Source of the DNA: Brachynemurus nebulosus
Lineage: Eukaryota; Arthropoda; Insecta; Neuroptera; Myrmeleontidae
Reading direction: 5' to 3'
Length of the DNA: 64,000 bases
Assembly: GCA_035578155.1 (NCBI GenBank)
Contig: JAPWDM010000016.1
Location: forward strand, 11,824,608 to 11,888,607
A model generated the notes under the pieces. The model worked only from the letters and a program-made list of their open reading frames with translations, was not told where the DNA came from and did not search any database. Below are positions 24,460 to 35,754 of this stretch, one piece after another. Numbering within the stretch: position 1 is the stretch's first letter; the number at the start of each line of letters is the position of its first letter. Position numbers and translations under genes: made by a program.

Positions 24460-25060
24460 CAACTATTATACAACGTATTTTAAACTTCTGGTTATAATAT
24501 AACCATTTTGCAACATTATTTTAAACTTCTGATTACAATATAACCATTTTACAGCATATTTTAATTTAACGGTTATAATATTTTGGTCGATTCTGTAACT
24601 ATTAACAGTCTGTAAAACCTCTGTTATATTTTTTTTCACTTCCAACATTACTAAGACATAATAAAAAGAAAAATATTCCGGACCTGGTTATACCTAAATA
24701 TTTTTGGAATATTTTTTTTTTTTTTTTACTTTTGGAACATGCCGGTTGCAACTACCAGGCAATTGAGCGCTAATAAGCCTGATGTTGTGCTCCAAGATTT
24801 AACATATCAGACTATTTGGTCGATTCTGTAACTATTAATAGTCTGTAAAACCTCTGTTAGACTGTTAAATTACAGAATGTTAAAAAATGGTATTCTGTAC
24901 GCAATTTTTAACAGAAATGTTAGCTAACATTCTGTTATTGCTCTGTAAACTTTACAGCACTCAAAACACTCGCGATAAACTTTACAGAGCTGTTAAATAC
25001 GCTAATTACTATGGATATTATTAAATATTGATAATTTTGATTTTTGCGTTTTTTATAAAT
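24460..25060. repeat. Direct and inverted repeats around TCTGTAACTATTAA motif
   Basis: TTGGTCGATTCTGTAACTAT and the following AGTCTGTAAAACCTCTGTTA occur at 24583 and again at 24818. A tandem of TTTTAAACTTCTG(G/A)TTA(T/C)AATATAACC units lies at 24478-24560. The 24840-24990 part is rich in CTGTTA/TAACAG inverted motifs. Probably a decayed repeat element; no gene. Confidence 0.55.
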
Positions 25061-25440
25061 TCAATATTTTGACGTTTTAATTTGTCATTTTTTAATTATT
25101 TGATATCCGTAAGTATGTGATCATAAAGTATTTTTTGTAGTAAGAAGACTGTTGAGGAAATAGTGCAGTGTTCTTAAATCGGATAGGATGTAATTTCAAA
25201 TAAAATAAATTTATTATGAATTATATTTTTTTTTATATACAGTGAATGTTTTCAGGACAAAATCACACTGACACAATTTGTCCACATGAAGCGTTTTACC
25301 TTTTCTCGACAGTGCTTCAGTTATTTAATGTATTAAATTATATGACAACATTCAACCACCTATGTGTATGTACTCTCTATAATGCGAGAAGCAGTTACAA
25401 TTTTTCAATTTCAAATATTATCGAGTGCTTGTAAATATTT

Positions 25441-25543
25441 GCCCACTTTGATAGTATGAGGTGCCTCGAAAATGAGCCCCATTTACCAAATTTCATCTCT
25501 TAACTTCCATAGGGGGGCCCTACACAAATTAAAAGGTGGCGGG

Positions 25544-25624
<81 letters not shown>

Positions 25625-25746
25625 CATTTTTTTTCTACATATTCGTGTTCTACGGGTCCGAAAACGGATAGCGCCCCTACTCTCGCCTCTCGCAGCTCTT
25701 ATCGTATAGACTGTATAAGTCTAATTTTTCGGAGAAAATTCGACTA
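25441..25746 (-). mobile_element. Family A Helentron-like 5' fragment with (TA)n
   Basis: Reverse-complement copy of the first ~300 bp of family A, nearly identical to 38794-39048 (CATATTCGTGTTCTACGGGT, CTCTCGCAGCTCTTATCGTA). It ends at 25746 with the subterminal repeat GAAAATTCGACTA followed by A. The (TA)n at 25547-25620 is longer than in the 38.8 kb copy. It stops at GCCCACTTTGATAGTATGAG. Confidence 0.85.
25547..25620. repeat. (TA)n microsatellite
   Basis: Pure TA tract within a family A fragment. Confidence 0.97.
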
Positions 25747-26092
25747 AAAACTGATGTTAATAAAAGATGTGTGTATTATGTACATATTAGTGATAAGTGT
25801 AAACAAGTAAAAAAAAAGGGTAATTAAACAATTTCTAAAGGCTAAATAAATACTATTAAAAGCGTGTATAAGTTTAGGTATCCTGAAATTAACTAGTAAT
25901 TCTCTATATTTTGAGACAGAAAATATACTCATCCTTTTAAAGAAAATTTAATTTCTTAAAATAACCAACCCTGAATACAGTAATAGAAATACAGAATTCA
26001 GCAATTAAAATTTGAATGCTTACTGTTATCTAATTTTTAACAAATAAATTTCAGTTAGTAAAACGTGGCAAAATATTATTGAAAAGTAAAAT

Positions 26093-26895
26093 ATGTCTGC
26101 TAGAAAATACAAAAGTGGAGCTGAAAAGCGAAAATTACAGTTAGTTCGAGAAAAAGAAAAAAAAACAAATGTACAAAAACTGAAACTTTTTTTAAATCAG
26201 AACAAAAAAATGAGAATACAATAGTTATTATAAATCCATTAACAAGCGAAAGGAAAGAGAACTTAGCTAAAAATAGTCTAGCCGAAGGGATGGGAATATC
26301 GCAAAACCAAGAAAAAAATACCCGTGATGAAAATGCACCAGATATAAACTGCCATCAGCTCTCTAATCTCTCTGAGAAAGATATTGTTCTTCACCAAGAG
26401 GACAGCAATACTGACGCGGAAAAAGATTAGGCAAATATTTACTTTCACTTTGACTTTGAAAAATATGTTGACGTGGGCTTGCGGCCAGTGTCGCTAAATA
26501 ATGATTTTATTAGCGGCATCCTCTCACATGAAATGACTGACTTTCAAAATAAAGATCCAAGAAATATATATTCAGCTTCAACGAAAAAATATTATAAAGG
26601 ACAATTGCTGGAAAGATCTTGGTTATGTTATTCAACCAGTACTGGTAGTGTATTTTGTTTAGCTTGCAAACTTTTTTCAAAAACTCCTCAATACACAACT
26701 GGATTTTCTGATTGGAAACACGTAGGAACGTGTTTAGAAAATCACGAAAATTCAAATGAACATAAAAGCTCAATGTTAGTGTGGTTAACACGAAAAGAAA
26801 ATAAGTCTGTTTTGGACTATTTTATAAGTTCACATTACAAACATGTTTACTTTTGCGATAATGTCTTAACAGTACTGGTTTGTGTACCTGTCATA
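26093..26895 (+). pseudogene. N-terminal part of hAT-type transposase (TTF/ZMYM1-like)
   Basis: Starts MSARKYKSGAEKRKLQLVRE, a basic N-terminus of the kind seen in ZMYM1-like hAT proteins. A frameshift follows near 26210 and a stop at 26428-26430. A clean block from 26473 contains VSLNNDFISGILSHEMTDFQ, YYKGQLLERSWLCYSTSTGS, VFCLACKLFSKTPQ and GFSDWKHVGTCLENHENSNE, a TTF-type zinc-finger region. It ends at VLDYF, before any catalytic core. About 160 bp downstream, GTCCGCCTCTG (27045-27055) looks like a hAT 3' end (CAGAGGCGGAC in reverse), suggesting an internally deleted copy. Confidence 0.8.
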
Positions 26896-27132
26896 TAAAT
26901 TAAATACTTAATATTATATTATTTCTTTTTACTATACCTTTCTATACATAATACGTTTTGGAAAATAATTAATACGTGTTTAATTGGGTGACCTTTAAAA
27001 TTGGGGGCCCCCAAGTAGTATTAGCCCACAGCCCCCTAAAGTCACTGTCCGCCTCTGCTCACTGTACTTAAAAAATAAAAAAAAATCATAAATTAACACT
27101 TTCACCATTATATGTGAAGAGTATGTAAAGAA

Positions 27133-27195
27133 ATGGCTGCAGCAAATTTACTTTGCGTTTTCATAAGGAAAGCTAATCTTGTTTTTGGCAAACAA
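27133..27195 (+). CDS. Candidate first coding exon, unidentified
   Basis: ATG opens 21 codons (MAAANLLCVFIRKANLVFGK plus Q) ending at a consensus GTAAGT donor. I do not recognise the peptide or a following exon. It lies 0.5 kb upstream of a Harbinger transposase remnant on the same strand, so it could be a leader exon of that element, or chance. Confidence 0.25.
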
Positions 27196-27731
27196 GTAAG
27201 TATACTCTTGTGTACTGTATATATCTGTCAACTCTATTATTGCTACCAGATTCAAGACTATTTGATAACTTGTGGTGCTATCTGTTCTTTATTTTAAAAA
27301 ATATTACATTTAAAATTCTTCTTCTTTGACAGTTATGTCAATATTTTTGAATAATATAAAATACATGAATACATAAAAAACTTTGCATTACAATAAACTA
27401 AATACTTGCTTATTATATTAACTAAGTCTTTGATAAATGTTTAACAAGTGATTTGAAGAAATTAAAACTTAAAAATACAATTTATAAAATTATAACCACA
27501 GAAATTATAACCAACTTTGAGTACTCGTTGAGTATTTTTTTTTATATTGTGAAGGTTTTGTTATTTGGAAAAATTTTCTCACGACCAATTTTATTATTAT
27601 AGATGTATAAAAATGATGTAAAAAAGAAAAAAAACGTTAGACGGTAGACATTGGAACGAACAGTAAATTGTGCAATGGTAGTGTATTCGCCGAAACCAAA
27701 TTCAACGGAAAACTTATGAAAACTTGACTTA

Positions 27732-27955
27732 GAATTCCAGAATCAGGAAATTTTGTCTGGACAGGAAAAACTGCCAAACATCTTTGTTGCTGATGATGCA
27801 TTTCCTCTAAGAACAGATTTAATGAAGCCTTTTAAACATGCTAATTTAATAAAAGAACAAGATTTGTTTAACAATAAACTTGAACTAAAGGTGAACACGC
27901 GTTTGAAATATTAGCAATACGATTTCACATAATCCTGGCTAAGTGGCTACCATAA
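27732..27955 (+). pseudogene. PIF/Harbinger (HARBI1-like) transposase fragment
   Basis: The reading frame EKLPNIFVADDAFPLRTDLM then KPF matches the HARBI1 catalytic block (VADDAFPL..LM+P). After a frameshift comes GEHAFEILAIRFHIILAK, resembling the (E)NAFGILA.RF+ helix that holds the last acidic residue. Sequence between them is deleted. Only this core is left. Confidence 0.75.
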
Positions 27956-28557
27956 GTTAGTGCCCTGAAAGAGTAATTAAATAATTCTAATTTGTTGCTT
28001 TTTACATCATTATTTCATGAAAAAAGAGGAACCGAATACAGCCAAATAGATTCCACTTAAAATATCGAAAATTTGTTGGCAACACCTACAATCATCTACA
28101 TCAAGAAATTCTTCCAATTACGATAAACTCACTAGAAATAAATTTTGTGATATAATAAATACGTTGTCTTTGTAATTTTGTGTTTCTAATAAAAAAAATC
28201 GTAGTTAATATTTTTTAAACCTTTATTTATTTCTAATTTTTATTATATACATAAACTTTAAAAAACAAGTCGTCAAGTGCAAGTTGTACTTGCGCTAACA
28301 CTGTTCCGTACAATCAGTTGTTTCTAGGAATTTTTTGTAACGGGATATGAAGGTGGATAAAATATTTTTCCTAATAAATAAATTTTATTCCTAAAGTATA
28401 ACCTACTTTTTGATTTCAGAACGATCGTGTTCGTATGTGTCACATCGTGAACGTATGTGTCCGGACTGTTATATTTTAAGAAGTTCTAGTTATGACCACT
28501 GAGGGACATTACTTAGTGCGTGTCAAACACGCACTTGACGAATTTTTGTTTTATATT

Positions 28558-28788
28558 ATTGGCGACGCAAAGATTCTCACTCGCGCCTCTGGTGGTAAAA
28601 TTAGAACTAGCATCAAGTAAAAATATACGTAGGTATACGATTAATGGATGATATAAAATCTAGTGATTCGAGCATAATTTGTATAGCACCTTTTTCTATC
28701 GACAATTAAACGTATACAAAAATTTTTGCTTGATACAGCTTCTAATTTAAAAAATCAGGAGCGCTCGCGTAATCTTTGCGTCGCCAAT
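28558..28788. mobile_element. MITE with TTGGCGACGCAAAGA ends (copy 1)
   Basis: Terminal inverted repeats ATTGGCGACGCAAAGATT and AATCTTTGCGTCGCCAAT enclose about 230 bp. The interior has a further inverted pair (ATTAGAACTAGCATCAAGTA and TACTTGATACAGCTTCTAAT-like). A second copy lies at 31346-31562. Confidence 0.85.
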
Positions 28789-28822
28789 CAGCCTCTGTAA
28801 TAATAAAATAAACTTTCTATGC

Positions 28823-29159
28823 AAGGGGACAAACTAGGTTGTCTATGTCTCTGTTCCACTTGTAATGAGTTTGTGACGTAAAATCTCTCCCACCATGTGT
28901 GTAGGTACACACCGCTTGCAATTGTGTTAGTTTGTTGTTTGTCTTTGTGTGCGTACTCACACATACCACCATAACACACGTATTATGGGGCAGACCAAGC
29001 TGTCCAATTTAAGTAACAATGGTGTTCATTGTTAACACAATGCAGTGTGTATTCGGCGACGGACACTGGCTGACTACCTGCCTTAAGCTGTGACTGGTAT
29101 ACAAATGACTCCACGCGAATTACACTTTTTTTATATTAGTTGGCTTCTAGTGTTCTATG
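28823..29159. repeat. Dispersed repeat C (AAGGGGACAAACTAGGT)
   Basis: About 335 bp, nearly identical to 48789-49135 (GTCTATGTCTCTGTTCCACT, TAATGAGTTTGTGACGTAAA, TTATTGGGACAGACCAAGC-like, CTACCTGCCTTAAGCTGTGA). A third, truncated copy starts at 32341. No ORF, inverted repeats or poly-A tail were clear, so the class is unknown. Confidence 0.8.
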
Positions 29160-31345
29160 TTTCTATGTATTCATGAATTCATCCAGTTATAACCGTCAGA
29201 TGGCTCTAACTGAATTAATAATTCTACATAATATTTTTTTCGGTAAGAGGACGCCAGTAGTACAACGGATATTTAAAAATTTATAAATATTTATGATTTT
29301 ACCGCAACTATAAAATAATATTTATTAAAACAAGTACATTTATCAACATAAACTGACTTCAATTATCTGATTTTTGAGCCATATACTTAATATTAATCAT
29401 TAAATTACAAGGTTTTAAGGGTTTTAAGTTTTCCACAGGTACCTTATTTAAACGTAACTTACACTTCTATAATAATGAATATTAAAAAATTTAAATAGCG
29501 AAATATTTCCCGTAGCATATTTAAAAAAAAAAAAACTCACTTACCACTAGTTGGTGATTCTTTTTCATCTTCCAAGTATAATTCACTCATATTTTAAGGT
29601 TAAATTAATGTCACAATACATAAATAAATAATCGACAAATTAAACACAGTATTCGATTACGATACTACTGAAAATTTTAAAACTTAAAAAGTTAAATATT
29701 AATATAAGATATAAATATAATAACTATTTAGTTTTATTTTGTTAAATCCATTTAATCAAGCCTAATATTCATTTTTGACAGAACGAAAACGAATTTAAAT
29801 TTAAGCTGTAGTAATGTAGCAATCGTAAAAATCTTAACCAAAAATATAGATATCTTTTAGTGATGTACACAAACTATAATAGATGTCACTAAATGTTAGT
29901 TCTAATCATAGAGCATCTAGAGAGAAAATACATATTTCTATACTACTGGAACCTGTGTAACCACTTGAGATAGAAAATATGTTGTATACATGCACGGTGT
30001 TTACTTTGTATTTGTGCGATAAACTCTGTTTGTGTGAGTGGTGATAGCCGTCACGTGACCTTTGGTTCACATGCATGTATGTGATGTGTGTGATACCACA
30101 ACGCTACTTGTGCCGGTTCAACAATCAAATTTATTGTTGTTTGACTGACTTACACTGGGCTACGGGTATTGAGCAACTGACACCTAAGCAGCCTAAGATG
30201 CACATACTTCCACATAAGTGATTGCAGAAAAGAGACAGTTATATTCGTTCTATTTGTTCTGTGGTTCTAATCGTATTTCAACATGGTACTCTGGCGACAG
30301 AATTTATTACTATTTTATATATCGGTCAAATACTCAAATCTATGGTCCCATATTTACACCTTTTTATTTTCGTTAATTATTTGGGCGTATGACTCTTTAC
30401 GTGTAAAATATATTATTTTATTTAAATATGTAAATTAATTGTTTTTACTTTAAGTATTCGAAGTATTTAATTATTTAAATAATTATTAGTAGCATTTCTG
30501 TTGAAATAAGAGCGAAAGAATTAAATTTATTTTTGCTTTACAAAAATTACCTATAAAAAATTTTGTTAAGTGTAACTAAATAATTTTTTTTAGAAAAAAA
30601 AGAAAAAACATACTGACAAACGAATAAAATACAAACATTACTCTTCGAAAAATTTATTTTCTAAAATGTATTAGCAAAAACTACTTTTATAATAGCAGTT
30701 TTTGTGTCATTCACAAATTGAACTTCTTAAAACTTAACTACGTGGTTGTAAATATGTCTGTTAAATGAAGAGAGTAAATTTTAACTAAACATATACTCGA
30801 AAGAGTACAAAAATGCTTACATTTACCCAACTAATTTCTTAAAAATTGGGTTATTTTTCTTTTAACTTGTAAAGTTATAAAAAATAAATATTCTGTGAGT
30901 TTTATTCATTCCCTAAATTTTTTCTGAAAACTAAACTTTTATTCAACTGATAATTAACATTACTTATTTACATCAAACATATTCGATTTTAATTTTTTTA
31001 AGGTCAAATCAAAAAATTTAATATTTTAATTAAAAAATTTCCATTATAACATAACCTAGGAAAAACCATATAATATGTACCCATTATATGTATTCGTCAT
31101 ACATGTACATCATCTTGTACGCAAGCAAGGTCGATAAAGGTGTTAACTACTTTACCCAGTGCATATTGTCCATATTATACCACCAACCAAATTGATAGTG
31201 AAAACATAACGTCAGTCAAGACAAGAACCATATCAGTTTAATCGGTAACAAAATTCAAGATTACCATTTTTGAAATAAGTGAAATTATAACGGTACCACG
31301 TCTCATAACACATTTGAAGATTCGGGGTCTAGGTATTCATTTAAC
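29160..31345. other. Intergenic, mostly unannotated
   Basis: AT-rich. It holds one candidate - strand exon (29545-29590) and a block near 29990-30180 that resembles the reverse complement of 15430-15600. No transposase or inverted repeat was recognised. Confidence 0.4.
29545..29590 (-). CDS. Candidate first coding exon, - strand
   Basis: ATG (29590-29588) opens MSELYLEDEKESPTS plus one base, ending at a consensus GTAAGT donor. The acidic start and good donor look like a real 5' coding exon. No second exon was recognised further left on the - strand, where the region is full of transposons. Identity unknown. Confidence 0.35.
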
Positions 31346-31562
31346 AATTGGCAACGCAAAGATTCTCATTCGCAAAATTAGAACTAGCATCAAGTAAAAA
31401 TATACGTATACGGTTAATGCGTGATATAAAATCTAGTAATCCGCGCCTAATTTATATAGTACATTTTTCTATCGACAATTAAACGTATACAAAAATTTTT
31501 ACTTGATACAGCTTCTAATTTAAAAAACCAGGAGCGCTCCCGTAATCTTTGCGTCGCCAATT
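31346..31562. mobile_element. MITE with TTGGC(G/A)ACGCAAAGA ends (copy 2)
   Basis: Same family as 28558-28788, about 217 bp, ends AATTGGCAACGCAAAGATTC and TAATCTTTGCGTCGCCAATT. It has a ~20-bp internal deletion relative to copy 1 (the CCTCTGGTGGT segment is lost). Confidence 0.85.
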
Positions 31563-31880
31563 AAAAATGACAATTGCATAATTTTACAAATGAATTTATT
31601 CAAATGTTATTTACTACGCATGTGCGAAAAATAACTATAGAATTATGGATAATGACATCATGGTATTTTAAAAGTGTTATAATATACAGAATATTTAAAT
31701 AATTTACTTTAAAAAAAAACTTTAAAATAATAAAATTATTAAAATACTTAATAATTTTATTTAGTTTTTGACAATGTGTGTGTGTAACAATGGGATTTAA
31801 ATTATTTTCTTATTTCCAAGAATTTTAAATTTTACCGCAATTTTAAAATAAGAATATAGAACGTTTATAGACACAAATTA

Positions 31881-32325
31881 TGCCGCTGCTACACGATGCT
31901 ACGAACACCTTCCAACATTCGACGTTGGATGGTTCATAGCATCGTGTAGCCGTTGTTCGAACCTACGAGTGTCCAATGTCGAGCGTCAAACATTCGCATT
32001 TGGTCGTGTCCCGTTCGATGTCGGTATTCTTGCACCGAGTCAAAGGGATGCTTCGAACGTTTGAAGGTCAATGTTGGTTGCGTTCGTTGGTTGCGCACGA
32101 CTCGTTCATGTGAAGAGAGACAACATCAGTGTATAACATTAGAGATAACATCAGACAGATAACAGCGTTGTCGACTGAGTACCAACACATCATCATTCGT
32201 ATTGGATCAAACATTCGATTCACCGTGTAGCAGATACATTCGTCGCATCAACTATCGAACTTAATTGCCTCAAACGTTCGATCGAACGTTGGAAGGAACG
32301 TTCGTAGCATCGTGTAGAACCCGCT
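31881..32325. mobile_element. PIF/Harbinger-like MITE (CTACACGATGCTACGAAC ends)
   Basis: About 445 bp with inverted repeats containing CTACACGATGCTACGAAC. The outermost AGCGGN3CTACACG pattern is close to that of the element at 51022-52762. The GC content is higher than its surroundings, and CATTCGA/CGAACGTT motifs are dispersed inside. TTA/TAA flanks fit a 3-bp target duplication only loosely. A short open frame inside is probably chance. Confidence 0.7.
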
Positions 32326-32340
32326 TAAAGATATATTACA

Positions 32341-32429
32341 CCAAGGGGACAAACTAGGTGGTCTATGTCTCTGTTCCACTTGTAATGAGTTTGTGACGTA
32401 AAATCTCTCCCACCATGTCGTGTAGGTAC
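32341..32429. repeat. Dispersed repeat C, truncated copy
   Basis: The first ~90 bp of the repeat described at 28823, cut off at GTGTAGGTAC by the hAT-like end TAGAGATGTGC at 32430. Confidence 0.85.
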
Positions 32430-32447
32430 TAGAGATGTGCTCGTGAG

Positions 32448-32983
32448 CAATGATATAATATATATATATAGATACGTTATAACCGTACTAAATGTACAAA
32501 AAAAATAGACCCAAATATGTCCAACTGTAGTGTGTGTACTGTGCATCTTCATACATTAGCATTACGCATGTTCTGTAAAAGAGAGATCGCAACACATGAA
32601 CACACTACAGAAAACACCTATGTGAGAAAAAGACAGAGTATGTAAATATGTACGTTTGTATGTACCATAAGGAATGGAAAGAATGTTTGTTTATTTGGTT
32701 ACATAATTCATAGCAACAATACAATTAAAACTTATTAAAAATAAAGAAATTATCAATACTTAAGAATGAAATGATATATTTTTTCTATTTTTTACAGTTC
32801 TTGTATAATTCCTATAGTTTTTCATTACAAATGACGGCATTTTACTACGCATTTGTACGATCTTTACTCATTGAAGTTTACTGTAAGACTGACGACTAAT
32901 GCAGGCAAAGTGAGGCAATTACCTCACTTTTAAGGGACCAGTTTTTAACAGCTTATAACGTATCTATATATATAATATCATTG
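32448..32983. mobile_element. hAT-type MITE with CTCGTGAG target duplication
   Basis: Inverted ends CAATGATAT...TATAGATACGTTATAA and their reverse complement enclose 536 bp, flanked by the 8-bp direct repeat CTCGTGAG (32440-32447 and 32984-32991). The empty site is visible in the related element near 45160, which reads CTCACGAG uninterrupted. The 8-bp duplication indicates hAT mobilisation. Confidence 0.9.
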
Positions 32984-33739
32984 CTCGTGAGTATATTTTT
33001 ACTCACGATCACGCACAGTCACGAATTAGCTTTTGTACTCACGCCCGATCACGAACAAGAAAATTTATTTCTTTTCACACTCACGCACGATCACGAACAA
33101 AAAAATTTTATGCTTTCACACTCACGCACGCTTACGAATTAAACATAAAAATCTTTGAAACTAATCGTTGGAATTTTAAATAAAAATCACTATGTATCGC
33201 TTTAACAATCAGTTAAAATTATGTCCTTGGGATAAAATCAGAATACGGTTAATAGGGCTAACGTTATTACTGAGATTAATACTGATGCAAATTATATACT
33301 ATTTAATTTTTTCTGGAAAGTGAGAAAATTTTCAATTTTTTTCATCTAATGATTTATTGTTTAATTTTTGTTCTTATTGTATCTGTATATAAACATGACA
33401 TTTCGCACAACCAAACCAAATATGTAGTTTTTTAACAAAATTGTGACAAAATATTTTTTAGTACCTATAAATACATAGAAAATAAATTTTTTTTTCTAAA
33501 TAATGATAATAATAAAACAACTTAAAATATTGAAAAAGATAATATTCCTTTAAGTAACCTATAATATACTCTTTATATTATGTCTTCATGACCATATTGT
33601 TCAAAACTGACCTTGTTATTTACAAATGTGTGCATGTGAAAAAAGTATCTAGATTCTTCATTGGTCAGTTTGCCAGTTCTTTAAAATGATTGTACACATA
33701 ATTTAAAACAAACTTACTTTAATTTAGCAGAGGTTGAAG

Positions 33740-33966
33740 CTCTTAGATTTTTACAAGAAAAATCTATCTACATTGCCCCAATTTCCAACAGTTAATTCAA
33801 TTTTTTAAAAATATAATACAATTTTAATACCAAGTGCTCCAGTTGAACGACTATTTAGTACAGCTGGACAAATTATTACCGCGAGAAGAAATTTTCTATC
33901 AGAGAATATGTTGGAAACTTTATTGTTTTTGAAACATAACAGTACATTAGAGAAACTTACGGTTTA
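33740..33966 (+). pseudogene. hAT transposase C-terminal dimerisation domain remnant
   Basis: After an AEVEALRFLQEKSIYIAPIS block and a frameshift, the frame from 33828 reads IPSAPVERLFSTAGQIITAR, RNFLSENMLETLLFLKHN. The (S/A)PVER.FS.AG......R..L.......L.FLK.N pattern is the diagnostic hAT dimerisation region. The catalytic part is missing. Confidence 0.88.
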
Positions 33967-34006
33967 AGCTAGTTTATTTATTTATTTTTCATCTAGTTTC
34001 CTTTTT

Positions 34007-34129
34007 AGCGAATTTCCAAAACTGGAAATTCAGCTTTTACGCCAGGTGTCATGGTGCGACCTAAGCCCGGGACCATATCAGAAATATGTTTTGAGATCCC
34101 TAGAATACGAAAATGATATTCACTAAAAA

Positions 34130-34221
<92 letters not shown>

Positions 34222-35515
34222 CCGCGCGATAACTCTCGAACGAAACGTTTAATGCTTATGAAATTTTGTGTGCGAATTCGATTTTCCAAATCGTTGGATG
34301 AGTTCGTTAGCCAGACACGTCGGATGCCCAGAAGTAGGTTTTCCGGGCGTTGTTTGTCAACAAAATGAGTTTTTTGCTAGAATTAAGCAATTTTTCAAAT
34401 TTTTTTTACACCAAGCCATAGTAAAAGGTAAAATGCATAAAAAATGTTTTTATACCGTTGCTCTAAATTGCTTACTTTTCGAGAAAAACTAGGAAATATG
34501 TCGTTCTCCATTTCACTCGCACTCGCATTCTTTTTTTTCTGTCTCATTTTTTACGAGCTAAATTCGAAAAAAACCGCTTTTTAAGTAGCGTGTCATGATT
34601 TTTTTAATCCAATTTAACGATTCGGCTATATTCTTTTTCTTTGTCAGTTAAATGTTTTTATAATGTATCTCTATTCCATTTTTTTTTAGATAAAAAATCA
34701 CGGCGCAGTTTTTTATGTGATATGATCAGAATTTAGATGATGTTTACACCTTCCTAAAATTAATAAGAGCTTGCTACAATCGCATAAAAATTACGTTAAA
34801 TCATATTCAAACAATAATATTTTTACGTAATTTTCTATCCAAATGACAATACTACGTTATAATTATATGTATAAACCCATCATTTTAGTGGTAAATAAAT
34901 TTGCACATTCAGTTTTTTTTTTCTTTTGACAACAAAACAAATAATTTTAAATTTTGACAAGTTGTATCATACATTTTTGAAAATATTAAATATTTTAAGG
35001 CAAAAATGTATTAAAGATCTGAAATTTGTTTAACAAAAACCATACATCTGCTCGTTTTACCTTAAAAATCTCGGAAAATAGAATATTTTTCAATAATTAA
35101 CTCAGAAAAAGCATATATGAGGTAATTTTCATGATATTTTTTTGAAAATTTCAAAATAGTAGGGTTACAATGTTTTTTTTTTTAATTATTTTGTAGAATT
35201 TGGTAAACACACATCGTAAAAAGTACTCGCCTTGAAAAAATCAAACAAGTATTTAAAAAAAAATACTATTTCTTAAAGAAAATATTAAAATTATGTACAA
35301 ATGCCGTCCTGACCAACTGATATATTGGAACCGATTTTGAGCAGCTGGATTTACTACAGGCAAAAGCTCATAGTGAATACACACATTTTTTAACATCCTT
35401 TTGAATTTTGTAATTCAATCATTACAAATAAAATCTAAATAAAAAAAATCTATATGACCTGTTTTTTTTCAATTTTCTAGCATCAAATCTAGCGATAATT
35501 AACTAGCGGGTGATT
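34007..35515 (+). mobile_element. Long family B Helentron-like element with (TA)n
   Basis: The 5' subterminal AGCGAATTTCC follows CTTTTT. The sequence then matches 2610-2990, including (TA)n at 34133-34218 and GTTAGCCAGACACGTCGGAT. The part after the tract is collinear with 22380-23680 and, in reverse, with 58940-59330. The 3' hairpin end was not found; similarity fades near CTAGCGGGTGATTG. Confidence 0.7.
34133..34218. repeat. (TA)n microsatellite
   Basis: Pure TA at the family B internal site. Confidence 0.97.
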
Positions 35516-35706
35516 GTTTGAAATTATCTATCCATTTGAAAATTGGGATCCAGTGATGTTGTACATTGGCACTACAAAAGTGTGGGTGAAAAATTTCATT
35601 TTCACTTTTACTGAAATTATGTCATAAATTCATATTTTCAGAATTTATTCATTTGACAGAAAAATTCTAAATTATTAAAAAAGCCAAATAATTAATAACA
35701 ATTAAA

Positions 35707-35707
<1 letters not shown>

Positions 35708-35753
<46 letters not shown>
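35708..35753. repeat. Poly-A tract
   Basis: About 46 consecutive A. It could be the tail of an undetected retroelement on the + strand, but the upstream sequence has no recognisable ORF. Confidence 0.9.

Positions 35754-35754
<1 letters not shown>

Larger units (their letters stand above)
32430..33966 (+). mobile_element. hAT element relic (TAGAGATGTGC end)
   Basis: Begins TAGAGATGTGCTCGTGAG like the hAT at 41882-45176, whose right ~670 bp is an inverted match to 32990-33610. Clustered TCACG/CGTGA motifs follow the end, as expected for subterminal transposase-binding sites. It carries a hAT dimerisation-domain remnant at its far end. A MITE (32448-32983) is inserted in it. The right terminal repeat was not found. 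Confidence 0.75.

Noticed and set aside
24466..24648. - strand frame with repeated KLKYAVKWLYCNQKF-like units
   Set aside because: Produced by short tandem units near 24478-24560, with no support as a gene.
31953..32162. 69-codon frame with several Cys residues
   Set aside because: It lies wholly inside the PIF/Harbinger-like MITE at 31881-32325 and has no homologous domain.
35708..35753. Poly-A tract considered as a LINE or processed-gene tail
   Set aside because: No reverse transcriptase or gene-like sequence upstream, and no flanking duplication could be confirmed.
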